46,077 nucleotides of DNA from Candidatus Uhrbacteria bacterium (GTDB lineage Bacteria > Patescibacteriota > Patescibacteriia > UBA9934 > GWF2-40-263): NCBI GenBank assembly GCA_903843045.1, contig CAIMOJ010000014.1:1-46077 (forward strand), written 5' to 3'. This document shows positions 7,135 to 13,791 of the stretch, in pieces (position 1 is the stretch's first letter; each line of letters begins with the position of its first letter). The notes beneath the pieces are model-generated. The model was not told where the DNA came from, searched no databases, and saw only the letters and a program-made list of their open reading frames with translations. Position numbers and translations under genes: made by a program.

Positions 7135-7452
7135 TTAGCTCTCCGTGACCCTCTTCATATCCTTCGTGCCCAAAACGATCAACCCGACCATGACGACCTT
7201 CAGGAGATAATGTCCGTGAAGATCGAAAACGTTTCGGGTCATCGGCGTGAAGGTGAGGAAGACCAGGTGGACGACCACGCTTATCGGCAAGGTCAGATAG
7301 AGCCAGGACCGTCTCGGAATATCAAGGTTGAATTTCCTGCCGAGCCTTGAAAGATAGGGTGCGAGCAGATAGACGGCAACGAACGAAACGGTAAAATCGA
7401 AAATGGCGTATTCGCCGAAACGGAACGACCTTAGGTATGCGATGATTCCCAT
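7135..7452 (-). CDS. Small membrane protein, first gene of the TspO operon
   Basis: 105 aa from the ATG at 7452; an upstream in-frame start at 7470 would lie inside the promoter. About three hydrophobic segments (residues 14-34, 48-68, 84-100) with basic loops (SRLGRKFN, PRRSW). No family recognised. A TGC-TATCAT box ends 8 nt before the ATG, making this the promoter-proximal gene of the operon that runs to the terminator at 3923-3966. The next gene follows after 4 nt. Confidence 0.72.
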   Translation of the reverse strand: MGIIAYLRSFRFGEYAIFDFTVSFVAVYLLAPYLSRLGRKFNLDIPRRSWLYLTLPISVVVHLVFLTFTPMTRNVFDLHGHYLLKVVMVGLIVLGTKDMKRVTES

Positions 7453-7460
7453 AGATCCCA

Positions 7461-7466
7461 ATGATA
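7461..7466 (-). promoter_or_regulatory. Extended -10 box driving the TspO/DUF2177/DUF1295 operon
   Basis: Minus-strand TGC-TATCAT ends 8 nt before the ATG at 7452. No clear -35 is present, as expected for an extended -10 promoter. The mRNA would start at or within 2-3 nt of the ATG. Confidence 0.6.
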
Positions 7467-7525
7467 GCACACTTCATGCGACCCCGTTCGCGAACTCTTG
7501 GATTGCTCGCCTCGAGAAGAACGCG

Positions 7526-8038
7526 TCAGACCTTCCTGCTATCGTACGCCCAGTGCAAAAGCGCCTGCCTCTGCGCGGATCGGCACGAAAAATCTCCGGG
7601 TCGGCAATGTTTCCTGACCTGAGCGAGATGACGGCGGATTGCTTTCCAACGCCTGATCTGCCGTTCGTCCTCGCCCGGCAGCCGCCTGCCCATATAGTAG
7701 CGGCAATACCATTGAAACCATCCGCGCGGATCGTGCTCCGCGTTGATCCATCCCTTTTCCACCCAGACGCTGAGCGGCTGGCTGGCATGCCTGCGAAAAA
7801 AATTCAGCGTGTCGTCGTGGCGTTCGGGAGAAAGCTTTGCGCGCGCAAACCAACTTTTTGGAAATTCGCGCTTGCAATCGGTCATATACTTGCCGCCGAA
7901 AACGCCGAGCGCGAGCATTTCCTTCGGCGAAAGTTCCGGCTCGAAGTCGGAATGAAAATTCCGCCCAACCGGTTCCGTGAGCTCGTACGCGTACCCCTTC
8001 TGGAAGGCATCGTTCACCCTGATCGTCTTTTTCTTCAT
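7526..8038 (-). CDS. Conserved protein of unknown function
   Basis: 170 aa, soluble, no signal peptide. It starts MKKKTIRVNDAFQKGYAYEL, then has a SPKEMLALGVFGGKYMTDC segment, a stretch rich in aromatic residues (GWINAEHDPRGWFQWYCRYY) and a basic C-terminal half with several Cys (KHCRPGDFSCRSAQRQALLHW). The wording resembles a small conserved family I remember from bacteria and some eukaryotes that has no assigned function; W and C conservation suggests a compact fold, perhaps ligand or metal binding. It starts 3 nt after the stop of the upstream membrane gene and is the last gene of its operon. Confidence 0.75.
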   Translation of the reverse strand: MKKKTIRVNDAFQKGYAYELTEPVGRNFHSDFEPELSPKEMLALGVFGGKYMTDCKREFPKSWFARAKLSPERHDDTLNFFRRHASQPLSVWVEKGWINAEHDPRGWFQWYCRYYMGRRLPGEDERQIRRWKAIRRHLAQVRKHCRPGDFSCRSAQRQALLHWAYDSRKV

Positions 8039-8041
8039 ATG

Positions 8042-8509
8042 TTATCGGCCCAGGAGGTAGATGACCAGCAGGAACAGGCCGCCCCACCAACCGAGATCGG
8101 AGACAATGAGGCTTATCGTGATTTTCTTCTGCCAGACGGTCGGTAACAGCTCTCCCGATCGACCGGCCTTCTCGCGCTCCAGCAAAAATGGACTGACCTT
8201 GAAGGACAGGAAATATCCGTTGGCAATGAGAGCGACCGCAATCAACGCGTGAATTCGCGGGATGCCGGAAAAGTCCTGCGCGCGGTAAAAAATCAAACCG
8301 CCGACGACGGCAAGAAACATGCCGACCCAGATCATCGGCTTTGTAACCTTGTGCGTTCTGGTAGTCGCCTCGGTCCAGTACGATGATGTCCGTCCAAGAA
8401 AGCCGTGCATGTCGATCACGGTCACCGCCCCCAGTCCGATGACAAAGCCGGCAAGAAGAGCGAACAATCCCGCAACATCGATCCAATTGATTGAAAGCTC
8501 GGTAAGCAT
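8042..8509 (-). CDS. Conserved four-helix membrane protein, function unknown
   Basis: 155 aa with four hydrophobic helices (about residues 10-32, 58-76, 86-102, 134-152). Conserved-looking polar motifs lie between helices 1 and 2: VIDMHGFLGRTSSYWTEATT followed by RTHKVTKPMIW. His, Arg and Thr there could line a site. The C-terminal helix is preceded by a basic loop (REKAGRSGELLPTVWQKK). It sits between the histidine phosphatase gene (44 nt upstream) and the conserved unknown downstream (3 nt). No family name recognised. Confidence 0.72.
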   Translation of the reverse strand: MLTELSINWIDVAGLFALLAGFVIGLGAVTVIDMHGFLGRTSSYWTEATTRTHKVTKPMIWVGMFLAVVGGLIFYRAQDFSGIPRIHALIAVALIANGYFLSFKVSPFLLEREKAGRSGELLPTVWQKKITISLIVSDLGWWGGLFLLVIYLLGR

Positions 8510-8553
8510 AGGGCGGAATTCGTTGTTTGGCGTTTCTCAAAGGATGCAAAGCG

Positions 8554-9081
8554 TCACGAGATCAGCTCAATGATGTGCCCGTCGTCGAGTTTGTCGGGCG
8601 CGGGCTGGCCAAGGTGTCTCAGGATCATCTTGATAGGACCGCCATGAGAAACGATGGCGACGGTCGCGTCGTTCCTCGTCAGAATGTCCTTGAACGTATC
8701 GACGACGCGGCGGTTAAAATCATCGTAGCCTTCGCCCTCCGGGTCGGTAGACAGATAATCCTTATGCGATTCGACGACGTCGGGATATTTCTCGCGCGCT
8801 TCTTTTTTCGTAAGGCCAGTGAGAACCCCATAGTCCCTCTCCTCCAACCCTTCGACAATTTGCACGGGCGCGCCGACGGCCTGACTGATGATCTCAGCGC
8901 TCTCACGGGCGCGAATTAGCGGGCTTGAAAAGACCACCTCGATCCCCTTCCCGACCAGCTTCTGCGCAGTAACCCCAAGCTGCTCGCGTCCCTTTTCCGT
9001 CATATGGTCATCGTAGCTGCCACCGTAGCGATCTTCGATATCGCCAGTGGTCTGGCCGTGGCGGACAAGGTAGAGTTTCAT
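8554..9081 (-). CDS. Histidine phosphatase superfamily (phosphoglycerate-mutase-like) protein
   Basis: 175 aa from the ATG at 9081 (MKLYLVRHGQTTGD). RHG at residues 7-9 holds the phosphorylated His, VFSSPLIRARESAEII contains the second Arg, EERDYGVLTG supplies the acid, and VSHGGPIK supplies the second His. All four phosphate-pocket residues are present and the length is typical. Substrate cannot be read from the sequence; small-molecule or sugar phosphates, or a cobalamin/folate-type phosphate, are possible. It is the first gene of a three-gene minus-strand run (phosphatase, membrane protein, unknown). A second, divergent member of the superfamily is at 34508-35152. Confidence 0.9.
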   Translation of the reverse strand: MKLYLVRHGQTTGDIEDRYGGSYDDHMTEKGREQLGVTAQKLVGKGIEVVFSSPLIRARESAEIISQAVGAPVQIVEGLEERDYGVLTGLTKKEAREKYPDVVESHKDYLSTDPEGEGYDDFNRRVVDTFKDILTRNDATVAIVSHGGPIKMILRHLGQPAPDKLDDGHIIELIS

Positions 9082-9119
9082 AGCGCATTTACGAACCAAA
9101 TTTCTTGCTCAACGATAAC

Positions 9120-9149
9120 AAAAATCACTGGAATATTCCAGCGATTTTT
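9120..9149. terminator. Intrinsic terminator-like hairpin, both directions
   Basis: AAAAATC and GATTTTT flank a 14-nt palindrome CTGGAATATTCCAG with one A/C mismatch. It lies between the DUF347 gene (ends 9239) and the phosphatase gene (starts 9081), so it probably ends the former transcript. Confidence 0.75.
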
Positions 9150-9238
9150 CTGGCTCTGCGTCATCGAGGATGTTAGAACTGCTATTCAGGAGTACGAGGG
9201 ATACATTAGCATCCCCAAGCTCACAACAGAGATTGTGT

Positions 9239-10489
9239 TTAGCGATTGGCTTCAATAATCGCGAGGAGTGTCTCAAGGGAGGATTTGCACGATGTTACGT
9301 TTGGATTCACTGCTCGAACTTGACGCAACACGCTATCGATCGCGTCGTCCATCTCTGTCCATTTTGCTCGATTCATCGGTTTGAGTTTCGCCTCTGCGTT
9401 ATCCCATTCATACTCCAAATCTCCAACCCGGATTTTTGCATCGGCAAGCTTGCCAGCATTTACAAGGTCAAGCGTGTCCTGAACGATGGTTTGAAAATTT
9501 GATAGGTCTCCAAGTGGAGCCTGATGTTGTGTAGAAGACGAAGAAGTATTTACAGAAGTAGCCGCTGGCTGTTCTATAGGCGCACTGAGGACTGACTGAC
9601 GCCAGCTGTAACCGATAGCGGCGGAAATAAAAAGCAGCGCGAGCACGATGATTGTTTGTTTCAGTCCTCCGACCTGCTTCTCATCTTGTTTTTCTTCCGA
9701 CAAAGCGTTTGTAACCTGATCACGTTTCGTAACGGAGAGGAAAACAACGGTCGCCAAAATAGCTAACAGGAAAATAACGCTCGTGATCGTCGCCCCCAAT
9801 CCCAACCCACCATATTTTTGTGGCTGGGACAAATAGTCACCAAGGGAAGCTCCGAGTGGTCTCGTCATGATGTAGATCATCCAGAATGCCAAGATACTGT
9901 TGAGCCCCAAACGCCACGCCACAGAAAACAGGACGATCAAACCAGCGATAATGAGTCCCGTAACCGCGTATCCAAGACCAAGACCTTCAGCCATTAAGTC
10001 GCCAGATGCCGTACCGAGCGCGAAGGTAAAGAGAATGGCAAGCCAATAAAAAATTTCACGGCGTTTTGTGAAAATGGAGTGCATTGACAAGGTCTTCTCT
10101 TGTTTGTACCAGCAGGCGAATGTCCCCGCAAGAAGCACGCTGAACACTACCGTACTCAACTCAAGTGGCACGCCTAAGGCATCCGTGAGGTTATCTGTCA
10201 CCAGCGTTCCAAACACACTAATGAGCACAACGCTCACCCAATAAAAAACTGGAACGTATTTTTTGGAACGAAACTGAAACCAGAGCGCGACAGCAAGAAG
10301 AACTCCCGTCAGTATGGATGTGCCCGTCAGACCAAAATTGAGGTTGACGTTCAGGAAGTCGGACGCCGTTTCACCGACGGTTGTGCAAAGGACTTTGATG
10401 ACCCAAAAAAAGATTGTTACCTCAGGCACCTTACTTAATATATTTCCGATATCCGTCGGTCTCGACGCTGTTTGTTGGCTCATTGTCAT
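9239..10489 (-). CDS. DUF347-repeat membrane protein (COG4705-like) with extra C-terminal domain
   Basis: 416 aa from the ATG at 10489 (or 10483). The first ~290 residues form about eight helices in four repeats, each with a small-residue/acidic signature: KVLCTTVGETASDFL, FGTLVTDNLTDALG, LGTASGDLMAEGLG, TRPLGASLGDYLS. This is the DUF347 repeat pattern of COG4705 proteins. After a further helix (about residues 285-305) comes a Ser/Thr/Gln linker and a helical domain of about 90 residues with an LADAKIRVGDLEYEWDNAEA segment, probably outside the membrane. The gene is visibly AT-richer than its neighbours and lies just downstream of tRNA-Asn, suggesting acquisition. A TGT-TATACT box lies about 23 nt before the ATG. 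Confidence 0.85.
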   Translation of the reverse strand: MTMSQQTASRPTDIGNILSKVPEVTIFFWVIKVLCTTVGETASDFLNVNLNFGLTGTSILTGVLLAVALWFQFRSKKYVPVFYWVSVVLISVFGTLVTDNLTDALGVPLELSTVVFSVLLAGTFACWYKQEKTLSMHSIFTKRREIFYWLAILFTFALGTASGDLMAEGLGLGYAVTGLIIAGLIVLFSVAWRLGLNSILAFWMIYIMTRPLGASLGDYLSQPQKYGGLGLGATITSVIFLLAILATVVFLSVTKRDQVTNALSEEKQDEKQVGGLKQTIIVLALLFISAAIGYSWRQSVLSAPIEQPAATSVNTSSSSTQHQAPLGDLSNFQTIVQDTLDLVNAGKLADAKIRVGDLEYEWDNAEAKLKPMNRAKWTEMDDAIDSVLRQVRAVNPNVTSCKSSLETLLAIIEANR

Positions 10490-10557
10490 ATCATTTGAAT
10501 TTATACGATTGAAGTATAACAGTTCGAATCCAACTTTGGATAGTTCAAAAGGATAGC

Positions 10558-10581
10558 AAAAACCCCAGCAAAATGCTGAGG
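10558..10581 (-). terminator. Intrinsic terminator of tRNA-Asn
   Basis: On the minus strand CCTCAGCA and TGCTGGGG form an 8-bp stem (one G-U pair) with a 3-nt loop, followed by TTTTT. It begins 8 nt after the tRNA CCA end. Confidence 0.85.
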
Positions 10582-10588
10582 TGGTTGC

Positions 10589-10663
10589 TGGCTCCGGGGG
10601 CGGGGATCGAACCCGCGACAAATGGATTAACAGTCCACTGCTCTGCCGCTGAGCTACCCCGGA
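10589..10663 (-). tRNA. tRNA-Asn (anticodon GTT), CCA encoded
   Basis: Reading the minus strand, acceptor arm TCCGGGG pairs with CCCCGGA. The D arm is GCTC-AGCGGCA-GAGC. The anticodon arm TGGACTGTTAATCCA presents GTT, and the T arm carries GGTTCGATCC. Discriminator G is followed by genome-encoded CCA (10589-10591). Length is 75 nt with CCA. It has its own promoter upstream and terminator downstream, so it is a single-gene unit. Confidence 0.97.
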
Positions 10664-10681
10664 ATTTGGTACGGCGAGAGG

Positions 10682-10710
10682 AGTATAGCAAGGCGGGAGG
10701 TGTCGCGCAA
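10682..10710 (-). promoter_or_regulatory. Sigma-70-type promoter of tRNA-Asn
   Basis: Minus strand: -35 TTGCGC (10705-10710), 17-bp spacer, -10 TATACT (10682-10687) with an extended TG one base upstream. The tRNA begins 18 nt downstream of the -10. Confidence 0.82.
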
Positions 10711-10763
10711 GGGTTGTGGAAAACATTGATTGTCGAAGCGAATCGCCTGCGAATCGGGTGTTC

Positions 10764-11195
10764 CTAGGCGGAACACCCCTTGCATGTGCCGAAGAGCTCA
10801 AGCGCGTGATCGCTCACCTCTTGGAACTCCTTGCTCCCCTTGAGGGCCTTCTTGATGACCGCCTCGACCTCGCAGCCGTCGAAGTCTTCGATCTTTCCAC
10901 AGCCGGTACAGACGATGTGGTGATGATCGTGCTTGTCTTTGACGAGCTCGTAATCGACATGGCCGTGGCGGAGATCTACTTTTCGGACGATGCCGGCTGT
11001 GGCAAAAGCGTCGAGGGTGCGGTAGGCGGTGGCGTAGGTGATGTTTCGGTTCACGGCGATATCGAACAGCTCCGGAACCCCGACCGGGGCATCGAGCTCG
11101 TAGAGGATTCGGAGAATCTCAACGCGGGAACCGGTGATCTTCATCCCGGAGCGATAAAGGACGCTGTAGAGTTCCACGTTCGCAAGCTTTTTCAT
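10764..11195 (-). CDS. zur: Fur-family regulator, probably the zinc repressor Zur
   Basis: 143 aa from the ATG at 11195; a GTG 9 nt upstream is also in frame. The N-terminal winged helix (about residues 1-80) contains SGMKITGSRVEILRIL and ITYATAYRTLDAFATAGIV, the Fur recognition helix. The C-terminal half has VDLRHGHVDYELV, a His cluster DKHDHHHIVC and two CxxC pairs (CTGC and CKGC) for structural zinc. Length is normal. It is divergent from znuABC with only 64 nt between the starts and a palindrome in that space, so it most likely represses the zinc uptake operon and itself when zinc is plentiful. Fur-family identity is certain; zinc specificity is inferred from context. Confidence 0.9.
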   Translation of the reverse strand: MKKLANVELYSVLYRSGMKITGSRVEILRILYELDAPVGVPELFDIAVNRNITYATAYRTLDAFATAGIVRKVDLRHGHVDYELVKDKHDHHHIVCTGCGKIEDFDGCEVEAVIKKALKGSKEFQEVSDHALELFGTCKGCSA

Positions 11196-11205
11196 AGCGT
11201 TCACG

Positions 11206-11240
11206 TTGACGCGACGATATCACAGGTGATACAATGTCGC
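11206..11240 (+). promoter_or_regulatory. znuACB promoter with overlapping candidate Zur operator
   Basis: TTGACG (11206-11211), an 18-bp spacer, then TGA-TACAAT with the -10 at 11230-11235. The spacer holds an inverted repeat GATATCACAGGTGATAC (11216-11232), and outer GCGAC/GTCGC arms extend the symmetry to 11211-11240. A repressor bound here would block RNA polymerase in both directions. The ATG of znuA is 25 nt after the -10. The operator does not match the Zur boxes I remember for Proteobacteria or Firmicutes. Confidence 0.72.
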
Positions 11241-11259
11241 AAATGGAATATTCTCCCGT

Positions 11260-12201
11260 ATGCGGACATTGAACAAGTTTGCGCTTTCCCTCTCGGCGGC
11301 AGTCGTGCTTGGAATTGTCCTGGCCTGGGCGACGTCGCGGCATCCGTCGACGGCGAGTTCCTCCCCAACAGCCGACTCCGGCCGCATCAAGGTCGTCGCG
11401 AGCTTCTATCCCGTCGCCGAGTTCGCGCGGCAGGTCGGCGGGAACCTCGTGTCCGTCTCGACGATCACTCCCGCAGGAACCGAGCCTCACGACTACGAGC
11501 CGACGGCGCGGCAGGTGGCGGAGATGTATGGGGCGGACCTGGTGCTTTACAACGGCGGAGGCGTGGACGCGTGGGCAGAGCGGCTGGATTCCGAGCTGAG
11601 GATGCAGGGGGTTCCTGCCGTTCGGATGGGAACCGCGATCGAACTTCTGCCAGCCTCCCCCGGCGAGGATTCCGGGACGGACCCGCACTTCTGGCTCGAT
11701 CCGACGCTCGCGGCAAAGGAAGTGGCGCTCATCCGTGATACACTGATAACAATCGACGGGAAGGACTCGGCAGCATACCGCGCGAACGCCGACGCGTACC
11801 TTGCGAAACTTTCCTCGCTCGACGCCGATTTCGTCTCCGGGCTTGCGACGTGCCGGCAACGAACGGTCGTCACCTCGCATACCGCGTTCGCCTATCTCGC
11901 CAGGCACTACGGGTTCGACGTAATCTCCATCTCCGGAATTTCTCCCGAGCAGGAGCCATCCGCGGGCCGGCTGTCCGAAATTGCGGGAATCGCGAAGGCA
12001 AAGGGCGTCCGCGCGATCTTCTTTGAGACGCTGGTCAGCCCGAAGCTTTCCGAGACGATCGCGAGCGAGATTGGCGCGCGGACGCTCGTATTCAACCCGC
12101 TCGAGGGGTTGTCCGCGGAAGAGGCACATGCAGGCGAGGACTATCTCAGCGTCATGCGATCCAACTTGGAGAACCTTAAGACTGGAATGGTATGTCCGTA
12201 G
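11260..12201 (+). CDS. znuA: Zinc ABC transporter, substrate-binding protein ZnuA
   Basis: 313 aa. A signal or anchor segment (about residues 7-25) precedes a cluster A-I metal-binding protein. Motifs are VVASFYPVAEFARQVGG, PAGTEPHDYEPTARQ with the first metal His, DPHFWLDPTLAAKEV with the second, TSHTAFAYLARHYGF with the third, and a C-terminal acidic site in IFFETLVSPKLSETIASE. The His-rich loop found in many ZnuA proteins is absent, so manganese specificity is not excluded, but the Zur-like neighbour favours zinc. No lipobox Cys is seen, so it is probably held by the uncleaved anchor. It is first in znuA-znuC-znuB and overlaps znuC by 10 nt. Confidence 0.93.
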   Translation: MRTLNKFALSLSAAVVLGIVLAWATSRHPSTASSSPTADSGRIKVVASFYPVAEFARQVGGNLVSVSTITPAGTEPHDYEPTARQVAEMYGADLVLYNGGGVDAWAERLDSELRMQGVPAVRMGTAIELLPASPGEDSGTDPHFWLDPTLAAKEVALIRDTLITIDGKDSAAYRANADAYLAKLSSLDADFVSGLATCRQRTVVTSHTAFAYLARHYGFDVISISGISPEQEPSAGRLSEIAGIAKAKGVRAIFFETLVSPKLSETIASEIGARTLVFNPLEGLSAEEAHAGEDYLSVMRSNLENLKTGMVCP

Positions 12202-12971
12202 AAGCTACGCCACAACCGATAATCAGCGCGTCCAGGCTCTCATACGTCCGAAACGGCGAGGAGATCATCCATAACTTCTCGTTCGAGATCAAGGCCGGCG
12301 ACTACGTCGGCGTGATCGGGCCGAACGGCGGCGGGAAGACAACCCTGCTTCGCCTTTTGCTTGGATTGCTGCAACCGACGCACGGAACCATCGAGGTGCT
12401 TGGCGGGCCGGCGACGGACGCGTGCGTTCGGCGTCAGATCGGGTACGTGGCACAGCGCGGAGGAAATCTCGACCCGCAGTTCCCCGCCACCGTCGAGGAG
12501 GTCGTTCGCTCCGGGCGCATCCCGCACCTCGGGCTGTTCGGACGGTTCAAGGAGCACGACGAGGACGCCATCCGCCAGGCAATGACGGACATGGGGCTCT
12601 CGACCCTTTGGAAGCGCCCGCTCAGCAAGCTTTCCGGCGGAGAGCGCCAGAAGGTCCTTCTCGCCCGCGCCATGGCCGGCGAGCCGAAGATCCTGTGCCT
12701 CGACGAGCCGACGGACGGGCTCGACCCGGCGTCGCGTGACGCGTTCTACGCCATGCTCCGGCGCATCAACGAGAGCGGGGTCACGATTATCTTCGTGTCG
12801 CACGACATCCACGCGGTCTCGAAGGAGGCGCGCTCGGCCATCTGCCTCAAGCACCAGCTGGTGTGCCACGGAGACAAGGCGTGCCACATCGGCCAGGAGG
12901 AGCTGCGCGACCTGTTCCATCCCGACCGCGCCGACCTGCTCTCCCACCACCAGCATCACGATCACGCGTAA
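12192..12971 (+). CDS. znuC: Zinc ABC transporter, ATP-binding protein ZnuC
   Basis: 259 aa. Walker A GPNGGGKTT (about residues 42-50), Q-loop GYVAQRGGNLDPQFP, signature LSGGERQKVLLARAM, Walker B ILCLDEPTDGLDP, switch His in FVSHDIHAVS. The wording of the Q-loop region (PATVEEVVRSGR) is typical of zinc/manganese importers. The C-terminus ends with HHQHHDHA, a His tail likely to sense or bind zinc. It starts inside the end of znuA and ends 4 nt before znuB. Confidence 0.95.
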   Translation: MSVEATPQPIISASRLSYVRNGEEIIHNFSFEIKAGDYVGVIGPNGGGKTTLLRLLLGLLQPTHGTIEVLGGPATDACVRRQIGYVAQRGGNLDPQFPATVEEVVRSGRIPHLGLFGRFKEHDEDAIRQAMTDMGLSTLWKRPLSKLSGGERQKVLLARAMAGEPKILCLDEPTDGLDPASRDAFYAMLRRINESGVTIIFVSHDIHAVSKEARSAICLKHQLVCHGDKACHIGQEELRDLFHPDRADLLSHHQHHDHA

Positions 12972-12975
12972 TCCT

Positions 12976-13791
12976 ATGTTAGAACTCTTCGCTCTCGACT
13001 TCATGCGCCGCGCCCTGATGGTCGGCATCGTGGTCGCCGTCGTGGCCCCCACGATCGGCCTGTTCTTCGTCGTTCGCCGGTACTCGTCGATGGCCGACAC
13101 CCTGGCGCACATCTCGCTCGCCGGCGTGGCCGCGAGCCTCGTGGCCGGAACCGCCGCGATTCCCACGGCGCTCGTTTTCTCCATCGCGTCGGTGCTCGGG
13201 ATCGAGAGGATGCGCGAAAAGAAGGTGCTCCCTGCGGACACCATCGTCTCCCTGTTCCTGTTCGGCGGCCTCGCCGTCGCAGTCGTCCTGCTCGGCCTCG
13301 CGCACGGCAAGAACGTGAGCGTGGTCAACTATCTCTTTGGAAACATCATCACCGTGACGCGGGCGGACCTGCTTTCGATCGTTCTCCTCGGAACCGCTGC
13401 GTTCGCCATCACCATGATGCTGTGGCGCGCGCTGTTCGTCGTCTCGCTCGACGAGGACATGGCGGAGGCGAGCGGCATATCGGTCAAAAAGCTCAATCGC
13501 GTCCTGGCCGTCCTCGGCGCCGCCACGATCGCCATCTCGATGAACGTCGTCGGCGTGCTCCTCATCGGCGCGCTCATGGTCATCCCGGTGCTCGGCGCGA
13601 TGCAGTTCCGGACGGGATTCAGAAAGACCTGGGAGATCGCCCTCGGGATCTCCGTCCTGTCCGTGATCCTCGGCCTCGTGTCGTCATTCTATCTCGACCT
13701 CGCGAGCGGAGGAACGATCGTGCTCTGGAGCATCCTGTTCTTCCTCGTCGCCAGCGTCGCGGCCTCTACAAGAACAGCCGCGCGAGCTTGA
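12976..13791 (+). CDS. znuB: Zinc ABC transporter, permease ZnuB
   Basis: 271 aa, about eight membrane helices, ABC-3 permease family. Typical segments are FMRRALMVGIVVAVVAPTIG at the N-terminus, YSSMADTLAHISLAGVAASL, and the coupling-region text ISVKKLNRVLAVLGAATIAI followed by VGVLLIGALMVIPVLGAMQF. The ATG at 12976 lies 4 nt after the znuC stop; a longer in-frame opening upstream is only read-through of the znuC region in another frame. The gene's last 26 nt overlap the 3' end of recQ on the other strand, and no terminator is seen between the two. Confidence 0.94.
   Translation: MLELFALDFMRRALMVGIVVAVVAPTIGLFFVVRRYSSMADTLAHISLAGVAASLVAGTAAIPTALVFSIASVLGIERMREKKVLPADTIVSLFLFGGLAVAVVLLGLAHGKNVSVVNYLFGNIITVTRADLLSIVLLGTAAFAITMMLWRALFVVSLDEDMAEASGISVKKLNRVLAVLGAATIAISMNVVGVLLIGALMVIPVLGAMQFRTGFRKTWEIALGISVLSVILGLVSSFYLDLASGGTIVLWSILFFLVASVAASTRTAARA

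Noticed and set aside
10521-10530. GTTCGAATCC resembling a tRNA T-loop
   Set aside because: No acceptor, D or anticodon arms can be built around it on either strand.
9082-10663. Genomic island with attachment sites bounded by tRNA-Asn
   Set aside because: The AT-rich gene beside the tRNA prompted a search for a repeat of the tRNA 3' end. Only a 6-bp TGGCTC match near 9150 was found, and no integrase is present.
10589-10801. Extension of the DUF347 frame through tRNA-Asn
   Set aside because: The open frame reads through the tRNA gene (the familiar GVAQRQSSG-type spurious translation). The real start is at 10489.
13766-13791. Tail overlap of znuB and recQ as a sign of a truncated gene
   Set aside because: Both proteins reach their usual C-termini; convergent overlaps of a few to 32 nt recur in the window (22331-22336, 35149-35152, 38089-38120) and reflect compactness.
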